A stretch of DNA of 42,282 nucleotides from JBGSYJ01 sp041748075 (GTDB lineage: Bacteria > Acidobacteriota > Thermoanaerobaculia > Gp7-AA8): assembly GCA_041748075.1 (NCBI GenBank), contig JBGTDX010000121.1, forward strand, positions 1 to 42,282. The letters run 5' to 3'. The notes beneath the pieces were generated by a model. It made no database searches, had not been told where the DNA came from, and saw only the letters and a program-made list of their open reading frames with translations. Shown here in pieces: positions 15,597-24,599 of the stretch. How positions within the stretch are numbered: the first letter of the stretch is position 1; every line of letters starts with the position of its first letter. A program made the translations under genes and the position numbers.

Positions 15597-18566
15597 TTAG
15601 AGAGGCATCGAGCCCAACGCCTGCCGGACCGCCTCCTGTTGAGCTTCAATTCGGGATCTCAGTTTTACAAAGCGCGCGTCTCCTCGCAGAAAGCGAAAAA
15701 GCGGGTTGTTCAACACATACGCGCCGCTCGGCTCACCGCGGGCTACCGCAGTTTCGAGTGACTCGATCACCCGCGCCGGCGCACCCAGTATCGCGTAGAC
15801 CTCGGCCGAGTTCGTATACGGCTGTGCATACCATGGAGCAACGAGCTGTGCCTTCTTGAGCTCCGTCTCCGCCTGGTCGCGCCGCCCGTTCTGCGCATGG
15901 ATGTACGCCCGCAACATGAGCAACCCGTAGGATGGGTCCAGGCGTTCGAGTTTCTGCACCTCGATTTCGGCGATCGAGTTCATGTGCCGAAGTACGGCGA
16001 TCCGGCCGATCTTCAGCGCCAGCGCCGCATTGTCGGGTTGCTCGCGCTCGAGATCGAAGTAGGGCGTGGCCGACTGATCGATCCTGGCCGATGCCAGGAG
16101 CAGGTCGGGCTCGTGGAGTATTGTCGGACCGGGCGTTCCATCCAGACTCGCAAGAACTTTCCTGAAAATGGTTTCGTCACGCACGGCGAGCGCGTAGAGT
16201 CCCGCCGCGGTGAGTGCGTCCCTGTCCGTCCGGTCGCGTGCAAGCACTTCCGAGAATTCGGCCACCCCCGCCGCAGGATCGCCGGACTGATAAAGCCATC
16301 GCGCGAGGCCGCGTCTCAGGTGCAGATCGTCGGGGGCAAGCTCGACGGCGCGTCTCGCCGCCTCAATCGCCGCCTTGCGGTCTCCCGTTCGTTCGAACAT
16401 GTCGATCGCGAGAACGTGCGCTGGAAGGAACGACGGATCGACTCGGATAGCATCCCGCATCGAAGCAATCGTCTGAGGCTGAGGACGCTCGATCTGACCG
16501 GCCATCCCGGCCACGGATCGAGAGAAGTGTTCCAGCGCAGTGGAATCCGTCGGTTCGAACCGCCGGGAACTCCCCATCTCCTGAGCGATCCAGTTCGCGA
16601 ACGAAACGGCAGCCTGACCGGTCAGAGGGATCGGAGCTCCCTCCCTGAGAACGGGGGACAGGCGCACGGGCACCAGTTCAGCCCCCTCGGTTCCCTGCCT
16701 GAGTCTTGCCGAGAAACGCGATTCGTTTCCATGAGGTCGAGGAGTAGCATCGAAGTCACGCAGCGAATCCATCAGCCCCAGGGCCCCATATCGGACAAGC
16801 CCCGCAAGCTGAACCGTCGAAGTATCGAACGCCCCCTCCACGGAGACCTCCTCGACGGTAATCGGTGTGGGAGCACGAGGCACGACCAAGGGCAGCGCCG
16901 ACGGAACTTCCGCAATTTGACCGGCTTCACGATTGGCAGCCGCCTTCCGTTTCGCGATCAAACCCGCCGCGGCAAGGCCGGCCACAAGAAGGACCGACAC
17001 TCCGATGGCGATTACACGGGCGCGGAATCCGAATCGGCCTTGCTGCTGCGGGACAGGGGCAATCTCCGGAACTGCAGAGGGAACTGGTGATGGCCGCACT
17101 AATGCCGGCATCGAGGAGACGGCGAAGAATGTCCTCCCAGCAACTGTGACCAGAGGTTCGCCAGTCGCCGGTGTCGACGTTTCACTGATAATTTCGGCCG
17201 ACACAGCAAGCTTTCCAGGTGGAATTGCGCGGCTGGCCACCCTGGCCATCTCCACGGCGGGACCACGCAGAGATCCGTCGACGGTCCCGACGTCTCCCCG
17301 AAGGACAACGAGTCTCGCATCGATTGTCGGAGCTCTACCGGCCTGTCGGTTGTTGTAGTTTTCCAGGTCGTACAGGCCCTTTCGAGCCGCCCTGATGGCG
17401 TCGAAAGACTCTTCGAACTCCGCGATGACGTGACTGGCAAAGGGATCAACGATCTTTCCGTCTGCCAGGTAGATCGTCTCGTCCAGAAGCTCTTGCAGGC
17501 GCGCGCCGAGAGCTTTCGACGCTTCGTCGGCTCCCGCGTCGGGATCCGGAACTTCGGCGTAGAGAATGACACTCACTCGTGCCGAGTGGCCTCCGTCCAG
17601 TCCCTCGGCTGTTCCCGAGGCGACCGTTTCAGTCTCACGCTCGGTGAGGGTCGATCCCACCCCTGTCCCTGTTTCCACTTCACGCGGAGTGACCGGAGCC
17701 TGCTCCGGTTTCTCGCTCGACCTCCCCAGGGTCGCCTCGACCTTTCGGAGGTCGACGAGTATGGCTCCGGCGGCGGCGTATCTTCGGGAGGGATCTTTCT
17801 GAATGCAGCGCCCGATGATCGAAACGACCGCCGGATCGACCGCAGGATTAATCAGATGCGGAGCGGGAGGAGCAGCGTGCAGAATGCGATCGAGGACCTC
17901 TTCTGCGGTGTCCCCCGTGAATGGACGTGCGCCCGTTGCCATCTCATAGAGAAGCACCCCGAAGGCGAATACGTCCGAGCGCGCATCGATGGGGCGGCCC
18001 ACAACTCCCTCAGGGGAACGAAATCCGACGCTTTCAAGGTCCCCTGCCGTGACCTGCATCTCCTCGAGAGCCGAGCCTCCTCGCCCCGCGCCGAAGCCAA
18101 GGACTTTGACGCGCCCGTCGCTGGAAACCAGGACATGACGCGCATGAAGGTTTCCATGCACCAGCCCCTGCGAATGGGCATGATCGATTGCCTCGGCAAT
18201 CGCTATCGCTATGTGAACGAGAGGCGCGGCGTCTATCGCCACGTCACGAAGTTCAGTAGAGAGCGATTTCCCCTCGACGAACTCAGAGACTATGAAATGG
18301 ACCTCGCCGTCATGATCCAGCTCGTACACTTTTCCGATCGAGGGACGATCGATGTGAGCTGCGGCCCGTAATTCGGAGGTAATCAGCTCCATCCGATCGC
18401 GATCGGAGGATACGCGCGGATCGAGGATCAGAATCGAGACCACTCGCCCGAGGATGGAATCCTGGGCCGTCCACTCCGATCCCAACTGATCCTCACCGAG
18501 CCGCTCGATCAGCAGGTATTGCCGTAACCTGGTTCCCGGGGACAGGGGTGCGTCATTGCTGGACAT
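15597..18566 (-). CDS. Pseudokinase / degenerate cyclase-like / TM / TPR receptor-like protein
   Basis: A 989-aa protein starting at ATG 18566. Residues about 10-270 form a Pkn-type kinase fold, recognised by SDVFAFGVLLYEMATGARPF and the following lobe. The catalytic set is gone: VAIK is VSIL (Leu46), HRDxKPxN is HGNLHARH (Asn139) and DFG is GFG (157-159). Residues about 320-505 (RVSVILYAEVPDP, VVLRGDVGTVDGSLRGPAVEMARVAS) resemble a class III cyclase domain without its metal Asp pair. One transmembrane helix (about 525-550) follows, then a periplasmic beta-rich part and TPR-like repeats (about 690-980). It probably senses or scaffolds rather than phosphorylates. Confidence 0.85.
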   Translation of the reverse strand: MSSNDAPLSPGTRLRQYLLIERLGEDQLGSEWTAQDSILGRVVSILILDPRVSSDRDRMELITSELRAAAHIDRPSIGKVYELDHDGEVHFIVSEFVEGKSLSTELRDVAIDAAPLVHIAIAIAEAIDHAHSQGLVHGNLHARHVLVSSDGRVKVLGFGAGRGGSALEEMQVTAGDLESVGFRSPEGVVGRPIDARSDVFAFGVLLYEMATGARPFTGDTAEEVLDRILHAAPPAPHLINPAVDPAVVSIIGRCIQKDPSRRYAAAGAILVDLRKVEATLGRSSEKPEQAPVTPREVETGTGVGSTLTERETETVASGTAEGLDGGHSARVSVILYAEVPDPDAGADEASKALGARLQELLDETIYLADGKIVDPFASHVIAEFEESFDAIRAARKGLYDLENYNNRQAGRAPTIDARLVVLRGDVGTVDGSLRGPAVEMARVASRAIPPGKLAVSAEIISETSTPATGEPLVTVAGRTFFAVSSMPALVRPSPVPSAVPEIAPVPQQQGRFGFRARVIAIGVSVLLVAGLAAAGLIAKRKAAANREAGQIAEVPSALPLVVPRAPTPITVEEVSVEGAFDTSTVQLAGLVRYGALGLMDSLRDFDATPRPHGNESRFSARLRQGTEGAELVPVRLSPVLREGAPIPLTGQAAVSFANWIAQEMGSSRRFEPTDSTALEHFSRSVAGMAGQIERPQPQTIASMRDAIRVDPSFLPAHVLAIDMFERTGDRKAAIEAARRAVELAPDDLHLRRGLARWLYQSGDPAAGVAEFSEVLARDRTDRDALTAAGLYALAVRDETIFRKVLASLDGTPGPTILHEPDLLLASARIDQSATPYFDLEREQPDNAALALKIGRIAVLRHMNSIAEIEVQKLERLDPSYGLLMLRAYIHAQNGRRDQAETELKKAQLVAPWYAQPYTNSAEVYAILGAPARVIESLETAVARGEPSGAYVLNNPLFRFLRGDARFVKLRSRIEAQQEAVRQALGSMPL

Positions 18567-18589
18567 GAGTTGGGCCGTTCGACAACCCA

Positions 18590-18595
18590 ATTATA
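18590..18595 (-). promoter_or_regulatory. TATAAT -10 element upstream of the pseudokinase gene
   Basis: A perfect TATAAT on the minus strand lies 23 bases before the ATG. There is no recognisable -35 at 16-18 bases, and no ribosome site in the short leader. Confidence 0.35.
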
Positions 18596-18626
18596 CCCGC
18601 GAGGAGAATGAAGCGGGCGGCCAGTT

Positions 18627-19124
18627 CTACGCGATCACGATCAACAGCGATCCGCCCTCTACGGTCTCGCCCTGCTTCACCCGAATCGTGCTGATGGTTC
18701 CGTCACACGGCGCCACAATTTCGTTCTCCATCTTCATCGCTTCGAGAATCAGCAGTCCGGTCCCCTTGCGGACCTCATCGCCCTCGCTGACGAGCAGGCG
18801 AACGATCCGGCCCGGCATGATGGCATCGACGTGGCCGCTGTCGCCCGCCTGATCTTCGCGGCGCTTCCGCTTCATCGCCAACGGATCGTGGAGCTCGACA
18901 CGGACAATCCGGTTCCCGAAAGAAATCTCGTGCATATTGCCTTCGCGACGGTGGCCCAGTCGTGCCTGCCTTCCGTCCTCGAAGCGGAGCGAGTGGACGA
19001 AAGCATTCGCCGGCGTCATATCCACGTTCATCCACCGGTCGCCGATGCAAATCCTGTATCCCGAGCCGGCTCGTTCCACCTCGACCGGAATCGTCGATCC
19101 GTCATGCACCGCGACGAGCTTCAT
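18627..19124 (-). CDS. Biotinyl (BCCP-like) subunit of an acyl-CoA carboxylase
   Basis: A 165-aa biotin carrier. The C-terminal 75 residues form the biotinyl domain with the biotinylated Lys in LEAMKMEN and the second half KQGETVEGGSLLIVIA. The N-terminal part (KLVAVHDGSTIPVEVE, ISFGNRIVRVELHDP) resembles the linker domain found in propionyl- and methylcrotonyl-CoA carboxylase alpha chains rather than the Ala/Pro-rich linker of AccB. The start at 19124 overlaps the preceding stop as TGATG, so the two genes look like a split alpha chain. The carboxyltransferase subunit is not in the window. Confidence 0.88.
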   Translation of the reverse strand: MKLVAVHDGSTIPVEVERAGSGYRICIGDRWMNVDMTPANAFVHSLRFEDGRQARLGHRREGNMHEISFGNRIVRVELHDPLAMKRKRREDQAGDSGHVDAIMPGRIVRLLVSEGDEVRKGTGLLILEAMKMENEIVAPCDGTISTIRVKQGETVEGGSLLIVIA

Positions 19125-20617
19125 CAGTCGCCTCGCCCCACTGCATCCAGTTTTGCCATTCTGCCCCACGCCGATTCACCGCCAGTGGGTAGCCGGACCT
19201 TTTCCGAGTCTTCGAACATGAAGATGGCGGACGCGGCGATCGCCGCTTCCACATCGCCAGCCTCAGTCGAATCGAGATCTAGGTTCGGAAGCATCCGATC
19301 GATGAATCCTGTGTCGAAGTCCCCTGCGCAGAAAGCGGGATCGTTCATCACAGACAGATAGAAACTGATTGTCGTCCGGATTCCGTCGATACGGTACTCG
19401 GCAAGTGCACGGCGCATACGAAGCCTTGCCTCCTCCCGGTCCGCACCATGCACGATCAGCTTCGAGAGCATTGGGTCGTAGTGAATCGGCACGGTGTATC
19501 CTGCCAGCACGCCGTTGTCGTTGCGGATTCCCGGGCCTTCCGGCAGAGTGAGGTAGCGGATCAGTCCCGGTGACGGCGCGAAGTTCGCGGTCGGATCCTC
19601 TGCATAGATTCTGCACTCGATCGCATGACCGCTCATGCGTACATCGCTCTGTGAAATGTCCAGCCGTTCTCCCTGTGCGATCCGAAGCTGTTGTTTGACC
19701 AGGTCGATGCCGGTCACCAGCTCGGTCACGGGGTGCTCGACTTGCAGACGTGTATTCATTTCGAGAAAATAAAAGTTGCGGTCGACGTCCATCAGGAATT
19801 CGATCGTGCCCGCCGAGTAGTAGCCCACCGCAGCCGCTGCCCGAACCGCAGTCTCCCCGAGTTTCGCGCGCAACTCCTCATCGACCACCGGCGAAGGCGA
19901 TTCCTCCACTACTTTCTGATTGCGTCGCTGCAGCGTGCACTCGCGCTCCCCGAGATGAACCAGGCTACCGTGATGGTCGCCGAGAACCTGAACTTCGATG
20001 TGCCGGGGAGTGGCGACGAACTTCTCGGCGTAGACGGCAGCATCTCCGAAAAACGACGCAGCTTCGCTGCGCACACGGTCGAATGCCGGCTGCAGATCGG
20101 CCATCGAGGTGACCAGCCGCATTCCCTTCCCTCCGCCTCCAGCGCTGGCCTTGATCATGACGGGAAGACCCGCATCATCAGCGAACGCTCGGATCTCATC
20201 GAAAGACTCGACGGCGCGCTCGAGCCCGGGAACGATCGGAACACCCGCAGCCTTCATCCGCTGGCGGCTCTCCGTCTTCGATCCCATCGCACGTATCGCC
20301 TCGGGCGAGGGCCCAATGAAGATCAGGCCGGCATTGACACAGGCCTCCGCGAAGTCGGCATTCTCGGCAAGAAACCCGTAGCCGGGATGAACTGCTTCAG
20401 CGCCCGACCGGCGCGCTGCATCGAGAATGTGGTCGATTCGCAGATAGCTCTCGGACGACGGGGATGGACCGACATGCATCGCCTGCTGCGCATAAAGAAC
20501 ATGCAGCGCCGCACGGTCGGCATCAGAATAGACGGCCACGGTCGGATAGCCGAGCTCCCGGCACGCGCGGATGATGCGCACCGCAATTTCACCCCGGTTG
20601 GCAATGAGTACCTTCAC
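19124..20617 (-). CDS. Biotin carboxylase subunit of an acyl-CoA carboxylase
   Basis: A 497-aa ATP-grasp enzyme that carboxylates biotin using ATP and bicarbonate. The start is GTG 20617, giving MKVLIANRGEIAVRIIRACRELG; the upstream in-frame extension has no family similarity. Motifs: the ATP-grasp loop KASAGGGGKGMR, HIEVQVLGDHHG, and EMNTRLQVEHPVTE with the catalytic Glu and Arg. The C-terminal tail extends about 45 residues past the usual AccC end, again like the alpha chains of propionyl/methylcrotonyl carboxylases. It is translationally coupled to the biotinyl subunit. Confidence 0.93.
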   Translation of the reverse strand: MKVLIANRGEIAVRIIRACRELGYPTVAVYSDADRAALHVLYAQQAMHVGPSPSSESYLRIDHILDAARRSGAEAVHPGYGFLAENADFAEACVNAGLIFIGPSPEAIRAMGSKTESRQRMKAAGVPIVPGLERAVESFDEIRAFADDAGLPVMIKASAGGGGKGMRLVTSMADLQPAFDRVRSEAASFFGDAAVYAEKFVATPRHIEVQVLGDHHGSLVHLGERECTLQRRNQKVVEESPSPVVDEELRAKLGETAVRAAAAVGYYSAGTIEFLMDVDRNFYFLEMNTRLQVEHPVTELVTGIDLVKQQLRIAQGERLDISQSDVRMSGHAIECRIYAEDPTANFAPSPGLIRYLTLPEGPGIRNDNGVLAGYTVPIHYDPMLSKLIVHGADREEARLRMRRALAEYRIDGIRTTISFYLSVMNDPAFCAGDFDTGFIDRMLPNLDLDSTEAGDVEAAIAASAIFMFEDSEKVRLPTGGESAWGRMAKLDAVGRGD

Positions 20618-20624
20618 GATAGTC

Positions 20625-20676
20625 GAAAGAGTGAAGAGTGAAAAGAGCGGTTTCACCCTTCACTCTTCACCCTTTC
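20625..20676. repeat. Inverted repeat between the carboxylase gene and the upstream small gene
   Basis: Arm 20625-20643 pairs with 20659-20676 with one mismatch and a 15-base loop. The core is GTGAAGAGTGAAA, a low-complexity purine/pyrimidine hairpin like the one at 10341-10394. It sits just after the small helical-protein gene on the minus strand and may attenuate read-through into the carboxylase genes. Confidence 0.65.
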
Positions 20677-20678
20677 TC

Positions 20679-21026
20679 TTACCCTTTCTCCTGGATCCTT
20701 CGATCCATGTCAGCAGCCTTCTCGAGAAACGATTCGATCATGCGCCCCAGATTCAACTTCTCGGTCAGGTCGCCGGCGCCATCGAAGTCGGATCGCAGAC
20801 GGTCCGCCTCGGCGAGGTAGTACTCGCGAAGTCCCGGAAGGATCGGAAAATCAGGATATTTCTCCGCGAGATTCCGCATCCACTCTTCGACCTGCCGGCG
20901 CTTGTCCTTGTCACCGCTTCCCCTCTGGAGCTCTTCGAGAAGAGTGTCGATCACGCCACGGAGAGGCTCTCCCTGGATTGGCTGATCGGTTGCCGAAGCC
21001 ACGGTTTCATCGCCGATGGATGTCAT
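20679..21026 (-). CDS. Small helical protein of unknown function
   Basis: A 115-aa protein starting at ATG 21026 with AGGAT upstream. It is predicted mostly helical and charged: VIDTLLEELQRGSGDKDKRRQVEEWMRNLAEKYPDFP, then LREYYLAEADRLRSDF and LNLGRMIESFLEKAADM. No catalytic motif or membrane segment. A TTGACA-like -35 lies at 21144-21149 but has no good -10. It is downstream of tRNA-Leu and upstream of the acyl-CoA carboxylase genes. Function unknown. Confidence 0.65.
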   Translation of the reverse strand: MTSIGDETVASATDQPIQGEPLRGVIDTLLEELQRGSGDKDKRRQVEEWMRNLAEKYPDFPILPGLREYYLAEADRLRSDFDGAGDLTEKLNLGRMIESFLEKAADMDRRIQEKG

Positions 21027-21152
21027 TCGAATCCTGCTCCCTTCTGAATTCCTGTCGCGATTGTATGACACAGTCGGGTGAGCAAGAAAAAGGCCCGCGT
21101 CCGGTGCAGTGATTCCTGATGAACCACGCCACTCGTGCGAGCCTGTCAAAGC

Positions 21153-21237
<85 letters not shown>

Positions 21238-21251
21238 AATTCAAGAAAGAA

Positions 21252-21629
21252 CTAAGGGCTGACCGGTGCTGTCGTCGTTGGAGCTGCGGGCGCAGCCGTG
21301 GTCGTCGTTGCAGGTGCCGCGGGTACCGCCGTGTTCGTCGTCGCGGGCGCCGTTGTCGTGGCGGGTGCCGCCTGAGCGCCGCTCATGACTGAAGCGGCAG
21401 GCCGCGACTGCATCACGGCCAGAGAGATCGAGGTGATGATGAAAAGCACGAAAAATCCGGTCGTCAGTTTGTGCAGGAGCGTCGTAGCTCCACGGGCGCC
21501 GAAAGCGGTCTGCGAGCCTCCTCCACCGAAGGCTCCTGCGAGATCTGCTCCTTTGCCCTGCTGAAGCAGAACCACGAGGATCAGAAAAAGGCTGAGGATG
21601 ACGTGGACAGTGACGACGAATACGATCAT
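21252..21629 (-). CDS. secG: Protein-export membrane protein SecG
   Basis: A 125-aa subunit of the Sec translocon. Two membrane helices (residues 4-22 and 53-72) flank the family signature LVVLLQQGKGADLAGAFGGGGSQTAFG. The last 40 residues are an unusual Ala/Pro/Thr tail (repeats of ATTT and PAAP). The tail is encoded by low-complexity DNA at about 21255-21370. It follows tpiA by 84 bp, a common gene order, and precedes tRNA-Leu. Confidence 0.95.
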   Translation of the reverse strand: MIVFVVTVHVILSLFLILVVLLQQGKGADLAGAFGGGGSQTAFGARGATTLLHKLTTGFFVLFIITSISLAVMQSRPAASVMSGAQAAPATTTAPATTNTAVPAAPATTTTAAPAAPTTTAPVSP

Positions 21630-21713
21630 GAGTACTCCAGTGGTTTGTTCCAGTTCCGCCGAAACGGCTGGGGAGGATGAATTCTTCCCGGATCCCGACC
21701 TTAAGTCAAGAAA

Positions 21714-22475
21714 TCACCTCCCGGAGGCGCAAGCCTCGTAGATTGCCTTCACCTTCTCCGGCTCCAGACTGGCTCCTCCCACCAGAAATCCGTCGACGTC
21801 CGCCTCACGCATCAACTCTCGGGCGTTCATCTCGGTCACGCTCCCCCCGTAGAGCAGGGGCAGCTCATCCAGGCCGGGTCTCATCGAAGCCAGCGTTCTC
21901 CGGATCCAGCCCGCGGTTTCCGCGACCATGTCTCCGGACGCATTCCGGCCGGTACCGATGGCCCAGATGGGCTCGTATGCAATGAGCAGATTCCGCTCCG
22001 AGAAGGACAGTCCCCCGAGAGCTCGGACCAGTTGCTGTTCGAGGAAGCCGGCCACCCCGTCGCGTTCGCGGATTTCCATGCTCTCGCCCACGCAAAGCAC
22101 CGGAATGAGGCCGGCCTCGACGGCCGCTCGCAGCTTGAGCCCCACCAGTTCGTCATCCTCACCGTAGATTTCCCGGCGCTCCGAATGGCCCACGATCACC
22201 ATCGACCCCCCTGCAAGAGCGATCATCGAAGCCGAAACTTCTCCGGTGTACGCTCCCGAGGCATGGTCCGAGCAGTTCTGCGCCGCGAAGCTCAGCGGTA
22301 GCCGAAGCTCCGCGGCCCGGTCACGGGCCTCCGCAATGAATGGATACGGCGGCGCAATCGACAGCCTGCACGCATCCGACCATCGCACGCCTCGGAGATC
22401 ACGCACGAAATTCTCCACTCCGTCCGCCGGAATGTTCATCTTCCAGTTTCCGATGACGTGACGATCGATGGCCAT
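21714..22475 (-). CDS. tpiA: Triosephosphate isomerase
   Basis: A 253-aa glycolytic enzyme interconverting dihydroxyacetone phosphate and glyceraldehyde-3-phosphate. I start at ATG 22475 because it gives the usual IGNWKMN with the catalytic Lys near residue 13. The other catalytic residues are in IVGHSERREIYGE (His) and AYEPIWAIGTG (Glu). The phosphate-binding end LLYGGSV and FLVGGASLEP are present. Length is standard. A TATAAT box lies only ten bases before the start. Confidence 0.97.
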   Translation of the reverse strand: MAIDRHVIGNWKMNIPADGVENFVRDLRGVRWSDACRLSIAPPYPFIAEARDRAAELRLPLSFAAQNCSDHASGAYTGEVSASMIALAGGSMVIVGHSERREIYGEDDELVGLKLRAAVEAGLIPVLCVGESMEIRERDGVAGFLEQQLVRALGGLSFSERNLLIAYEPIWAIGTGRNASGDMVAETAGWIRRTLASMRPGLDELPLLYGGSVTEMNARELMREADVDGFLVGGASLEPEKVKAIYEACASGR

Positions 22476-22485
22476 ACGCGCCCGG

Positions 22486-22491
22486 ATTATA
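22486..22491 (-). promoter_or_regulatory. TATAAT box just upstream of tpiA
   Basis: A perfect TATAAT on the minus strand ends 10 bases before the tpiA ATG, which would give an mRNA with almost no leader. The -35 region is poor. Confidence 0.35.
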
Positions 22492-22567
22492 TCGGTTGCG
22501 GGTCGAAGAAGCTCATTCCGGACCACAGAGAGACAATCATGTCACTTGTGCGCGTCTTGAACCAGGT

Positions 22568-22598
22568 GTCATCCTGGACGGTCCCGCGCCGGAATGAC
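22568..22598. repeat. Imperfect palindrome upstream of the glycan operon
   Basis: GTCATCCTGG at 22568-22577 pairs with CCGGAATGAC at 22589-22598 with two mismatches. GTCATCCTG also begins the element near 1745, so it may be a relic of the same family. Confidence 0.35.
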
Positions 22599-22676
22599 TC
22601 TGTGTCGTGGCTTCATCAGGCGAACATAGGCCGTCGCCCCTCATTCGTCACTCCCAATGATGGATAATGCATCCCG

Positions 22677-24599
22677 ATGAGCTTCATCGAGCACGAGCTG
22701 GTCCCATTCAATCCGGAAGTGCTACGCGGCGAAAAGCTTCTCGTTCTGGCGCCACACCCTGACGACGAGATCATCGGAAGCGGCGGCCTGATCGCGCAAC
22801 ACATCCGTGAGAAGCGTGAGGTCCGAGTCATCGTCATCACAGACGGCGGAGCTGCGGGCCCCGAAGGGGGCGAGGACTACAGGGAGAAGCGACGCCGCGA
22901 ATCGATCGAGGGCCTGGCCATGCTGGGCGTGGCTGCACCCCGATTTCTCGGCATACCCGACCGCGAGATCGGCACGCAATCCGAGCAGCTGCAGCGCGCC
23001 ATCCGGGAGGAGCTCGAGCAATTCCGGCCCGACCTGGTCGTCGCTCCGAGCCCTCTCGAAGTGCACCCGGATCACCTCTCGACCGCACGTGCGCTCAGTG
23101 ACCTGATTCAGACTTCCGCAGCATCTCTGGGCGAGCTTGCACTCTGCCGCGTCGCGTTCTGCGAGATCAGCCAGCCGTTCCGTCCGAACGTTCTTGTCGA
23201 CGTCACGGATGTCGCCGAAGAAAAGTACGATGCGATTCGCGCACATCGATCACAGCTGGACATTCGGGATTACGAGTCCTACGCCCGGGGGCTGAATCAG
23301 TTTCGCGCGATGACGCTTCCTCCAGAATGCCGATACGCCGAGGGATACTGGGTCGCGCCACTGGCGTCACTTCATACCACCGCATGGACGGAGCTCGCGA
23401 AGATGGTCGGCGGAATCCGTCCGATCGAGGTCACTCCCGACGCTCTTCCAATCACAGTCGTCGTGCGAACAAAAGACCGTCCGGCGCAGCTCCTCGAGGC
23501 GGTCGCATCCATCAAAGCCAATGCCCATCCCGCAACGGTCGTCGTCGTGAATGACGGAGGAGAGTCCCCCCGCGAGCTGCTTCGCAACACAGACGTGACA
23601 CTGATCGAACAGGAACGAAGCCTCGGGCGCTCGATGGCAGCGAACGCAGGTGCTAACGCCGCTACCTCCGGATTGATCTGCTTTCTCGACGACGATGACC
23701 TGATGTACGACGATCACCTGGAGACGCTCGCTGCAGCGTTCCGCGCCGCGGAAAACATCGTTCCGTACACAGATGCGATCTCGTCTTTCATGGAGTCGGG
23801 AGACGACGGACATTGGAAGTCCGCGAAGCAGCTTCGACTTTACGGACGAAACTTCGATCCGGAGTTTCTTCTGATCGACAATTACATACCGCTGCCGGCG
23901 TTACTTCTGCGTCGCGACGATTTTCTCGAGCTCGGCGGATTCGATCGCGAACTGGACCTGTTCGAAGATTGGGACTTTCTGATTCGTCTCAGCGGCCGGC
24001 GAGCGTTCCGACGCATTCCTCGGATTACCTGCGAGATTCGTCACTTCCCATCCGCGCAATCCGCCATCGTATCGAACCCTGAAGGCTCGGAAGCGTTTCG
24101 ATCGGCCAGGCTGGCGATCTGGAACCGGCAGCCTTCGCGGCTCGATCAGAACGTCATGGCGAACGTGTTCGAACGCCAGAAGAAAGAACTGAATCGAGCG
24201 TATACGGCGACGGTCGAGAGCGCGGGGCGCGCCCGTCACCTCGAGCTCGACACAGTACGACTCGAACGGGACAAGCGTTTGCTCCTCGATGAGCTGGATT
24301 CCCAGGGCAGAGCGCGGGCAGATCTCGAGTCTCTCCGGGCGGAACTTCAGACGCGCATCGACGAGGCGCGAGCAGAGGTCGACGCACAGGCTGGGCAGCT
24401 CAGCGAGCGGGAGAGGGCACTCGCTGAAACTCAGGGTGAAGCGGCGAGTCTGCGCGACGCGAGGGATGCACAGGAGAGTCTGATCGCCCGTCTCTATGCC
24501 GAGATCGAACGGCTCAACGGTCTCCTCGAGCTGATCTACCGCTCGAAGACGTGGCGCCTGCACCGCACCATGGAGAAGCTGCGGGGTAAAGGTGAGTGA
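22677..24599 (+). CDS. PIG-L deacetylase / GT2 glycosyltransferase / coiled-coil fusion
   Basis: A 640-aa protein in three parts. Residues about 20-250 are a LmbE/PIG-L N-deacetylase with the zinc motif APHPDDE and the later HPDH. Residues about 260-500 are a GT-A glycosyltransferase (PITVVVRTKDRP, VVNDGG, CFLDDDD for the DXD motif). Residues about 510-625 are a predicted coiled coil, ending in SKTWRLHRTMEKLRG, a motif I have seen at the ends of O-antigen glycosyltransferases. It could deacetylate an N-acetylated sugar and then extend it. First gene of the plus-strand glycan operon, overlapping the next by 8 bp. Confidence 0.85.
   Translation: MSFIEHELVPFNPEVLRGEKLLVLAPHPDDEIIGSGGLIAQHIREKREVRVIVITDGGAAGPEGGEDYREKRRRESIEGLAMLGVAAPRFLGIPDREIGTQSEQLQRAIREELEQFRPDLVVAPSPLEVHPDHLSTARALSDLIQTSAASLGELALCRVAFCEISQPFRPNVLVDVTDVAEEKYDAIRAHRSQLDIRDYESYARGLNQFRAMTLPPECRYAEGYWVAPLASLHTTAWTELAKMVGGIRPIEVTPDALPITVVVRTKDRPAQLLEAVASIKANAHPATVVVVNDGGESPRELLRNTDVTLIEQERSLGRSMAANAGANAATSGLICFLDDDDLMYDDHLETLAAAFRAAENIVPYTDAISSFMESGDDGHWKSAKQLRLYGRNFDPEFLLIDNYIPLPALLLRRDDFLELGGFDRELDLFEDWDFLIRLSGRRAFRRIPRITCEIRHFPSAQSAIVSNPEGSEAFRSARLAIWNRQPSRLDQNVMANVFERQKKELNRAYTATVESAGRARHLELDTVRLERDKRLLLDELDSQGRARADLESLRAELQTRIDEARAEVDAQAGQLSERERALAETQGEAASLRDARDAQESLIARLYAEIERLNGLLELIYRSKTWRLHRTMEKLRGKGE

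Noticed and set aside
15897..17090. 397-codon plus-strand frame inside the pseudokinase gene
   Set aside because: Arg/His/Gly-rich shadow without domains; the minus-strand TPR reading is clear.
19691..20641. 316-codon plus-strand frame over the biotin carboxylase gene
   Set aside because: Antisense to a strongly conserved ATP-grasp enzyme.
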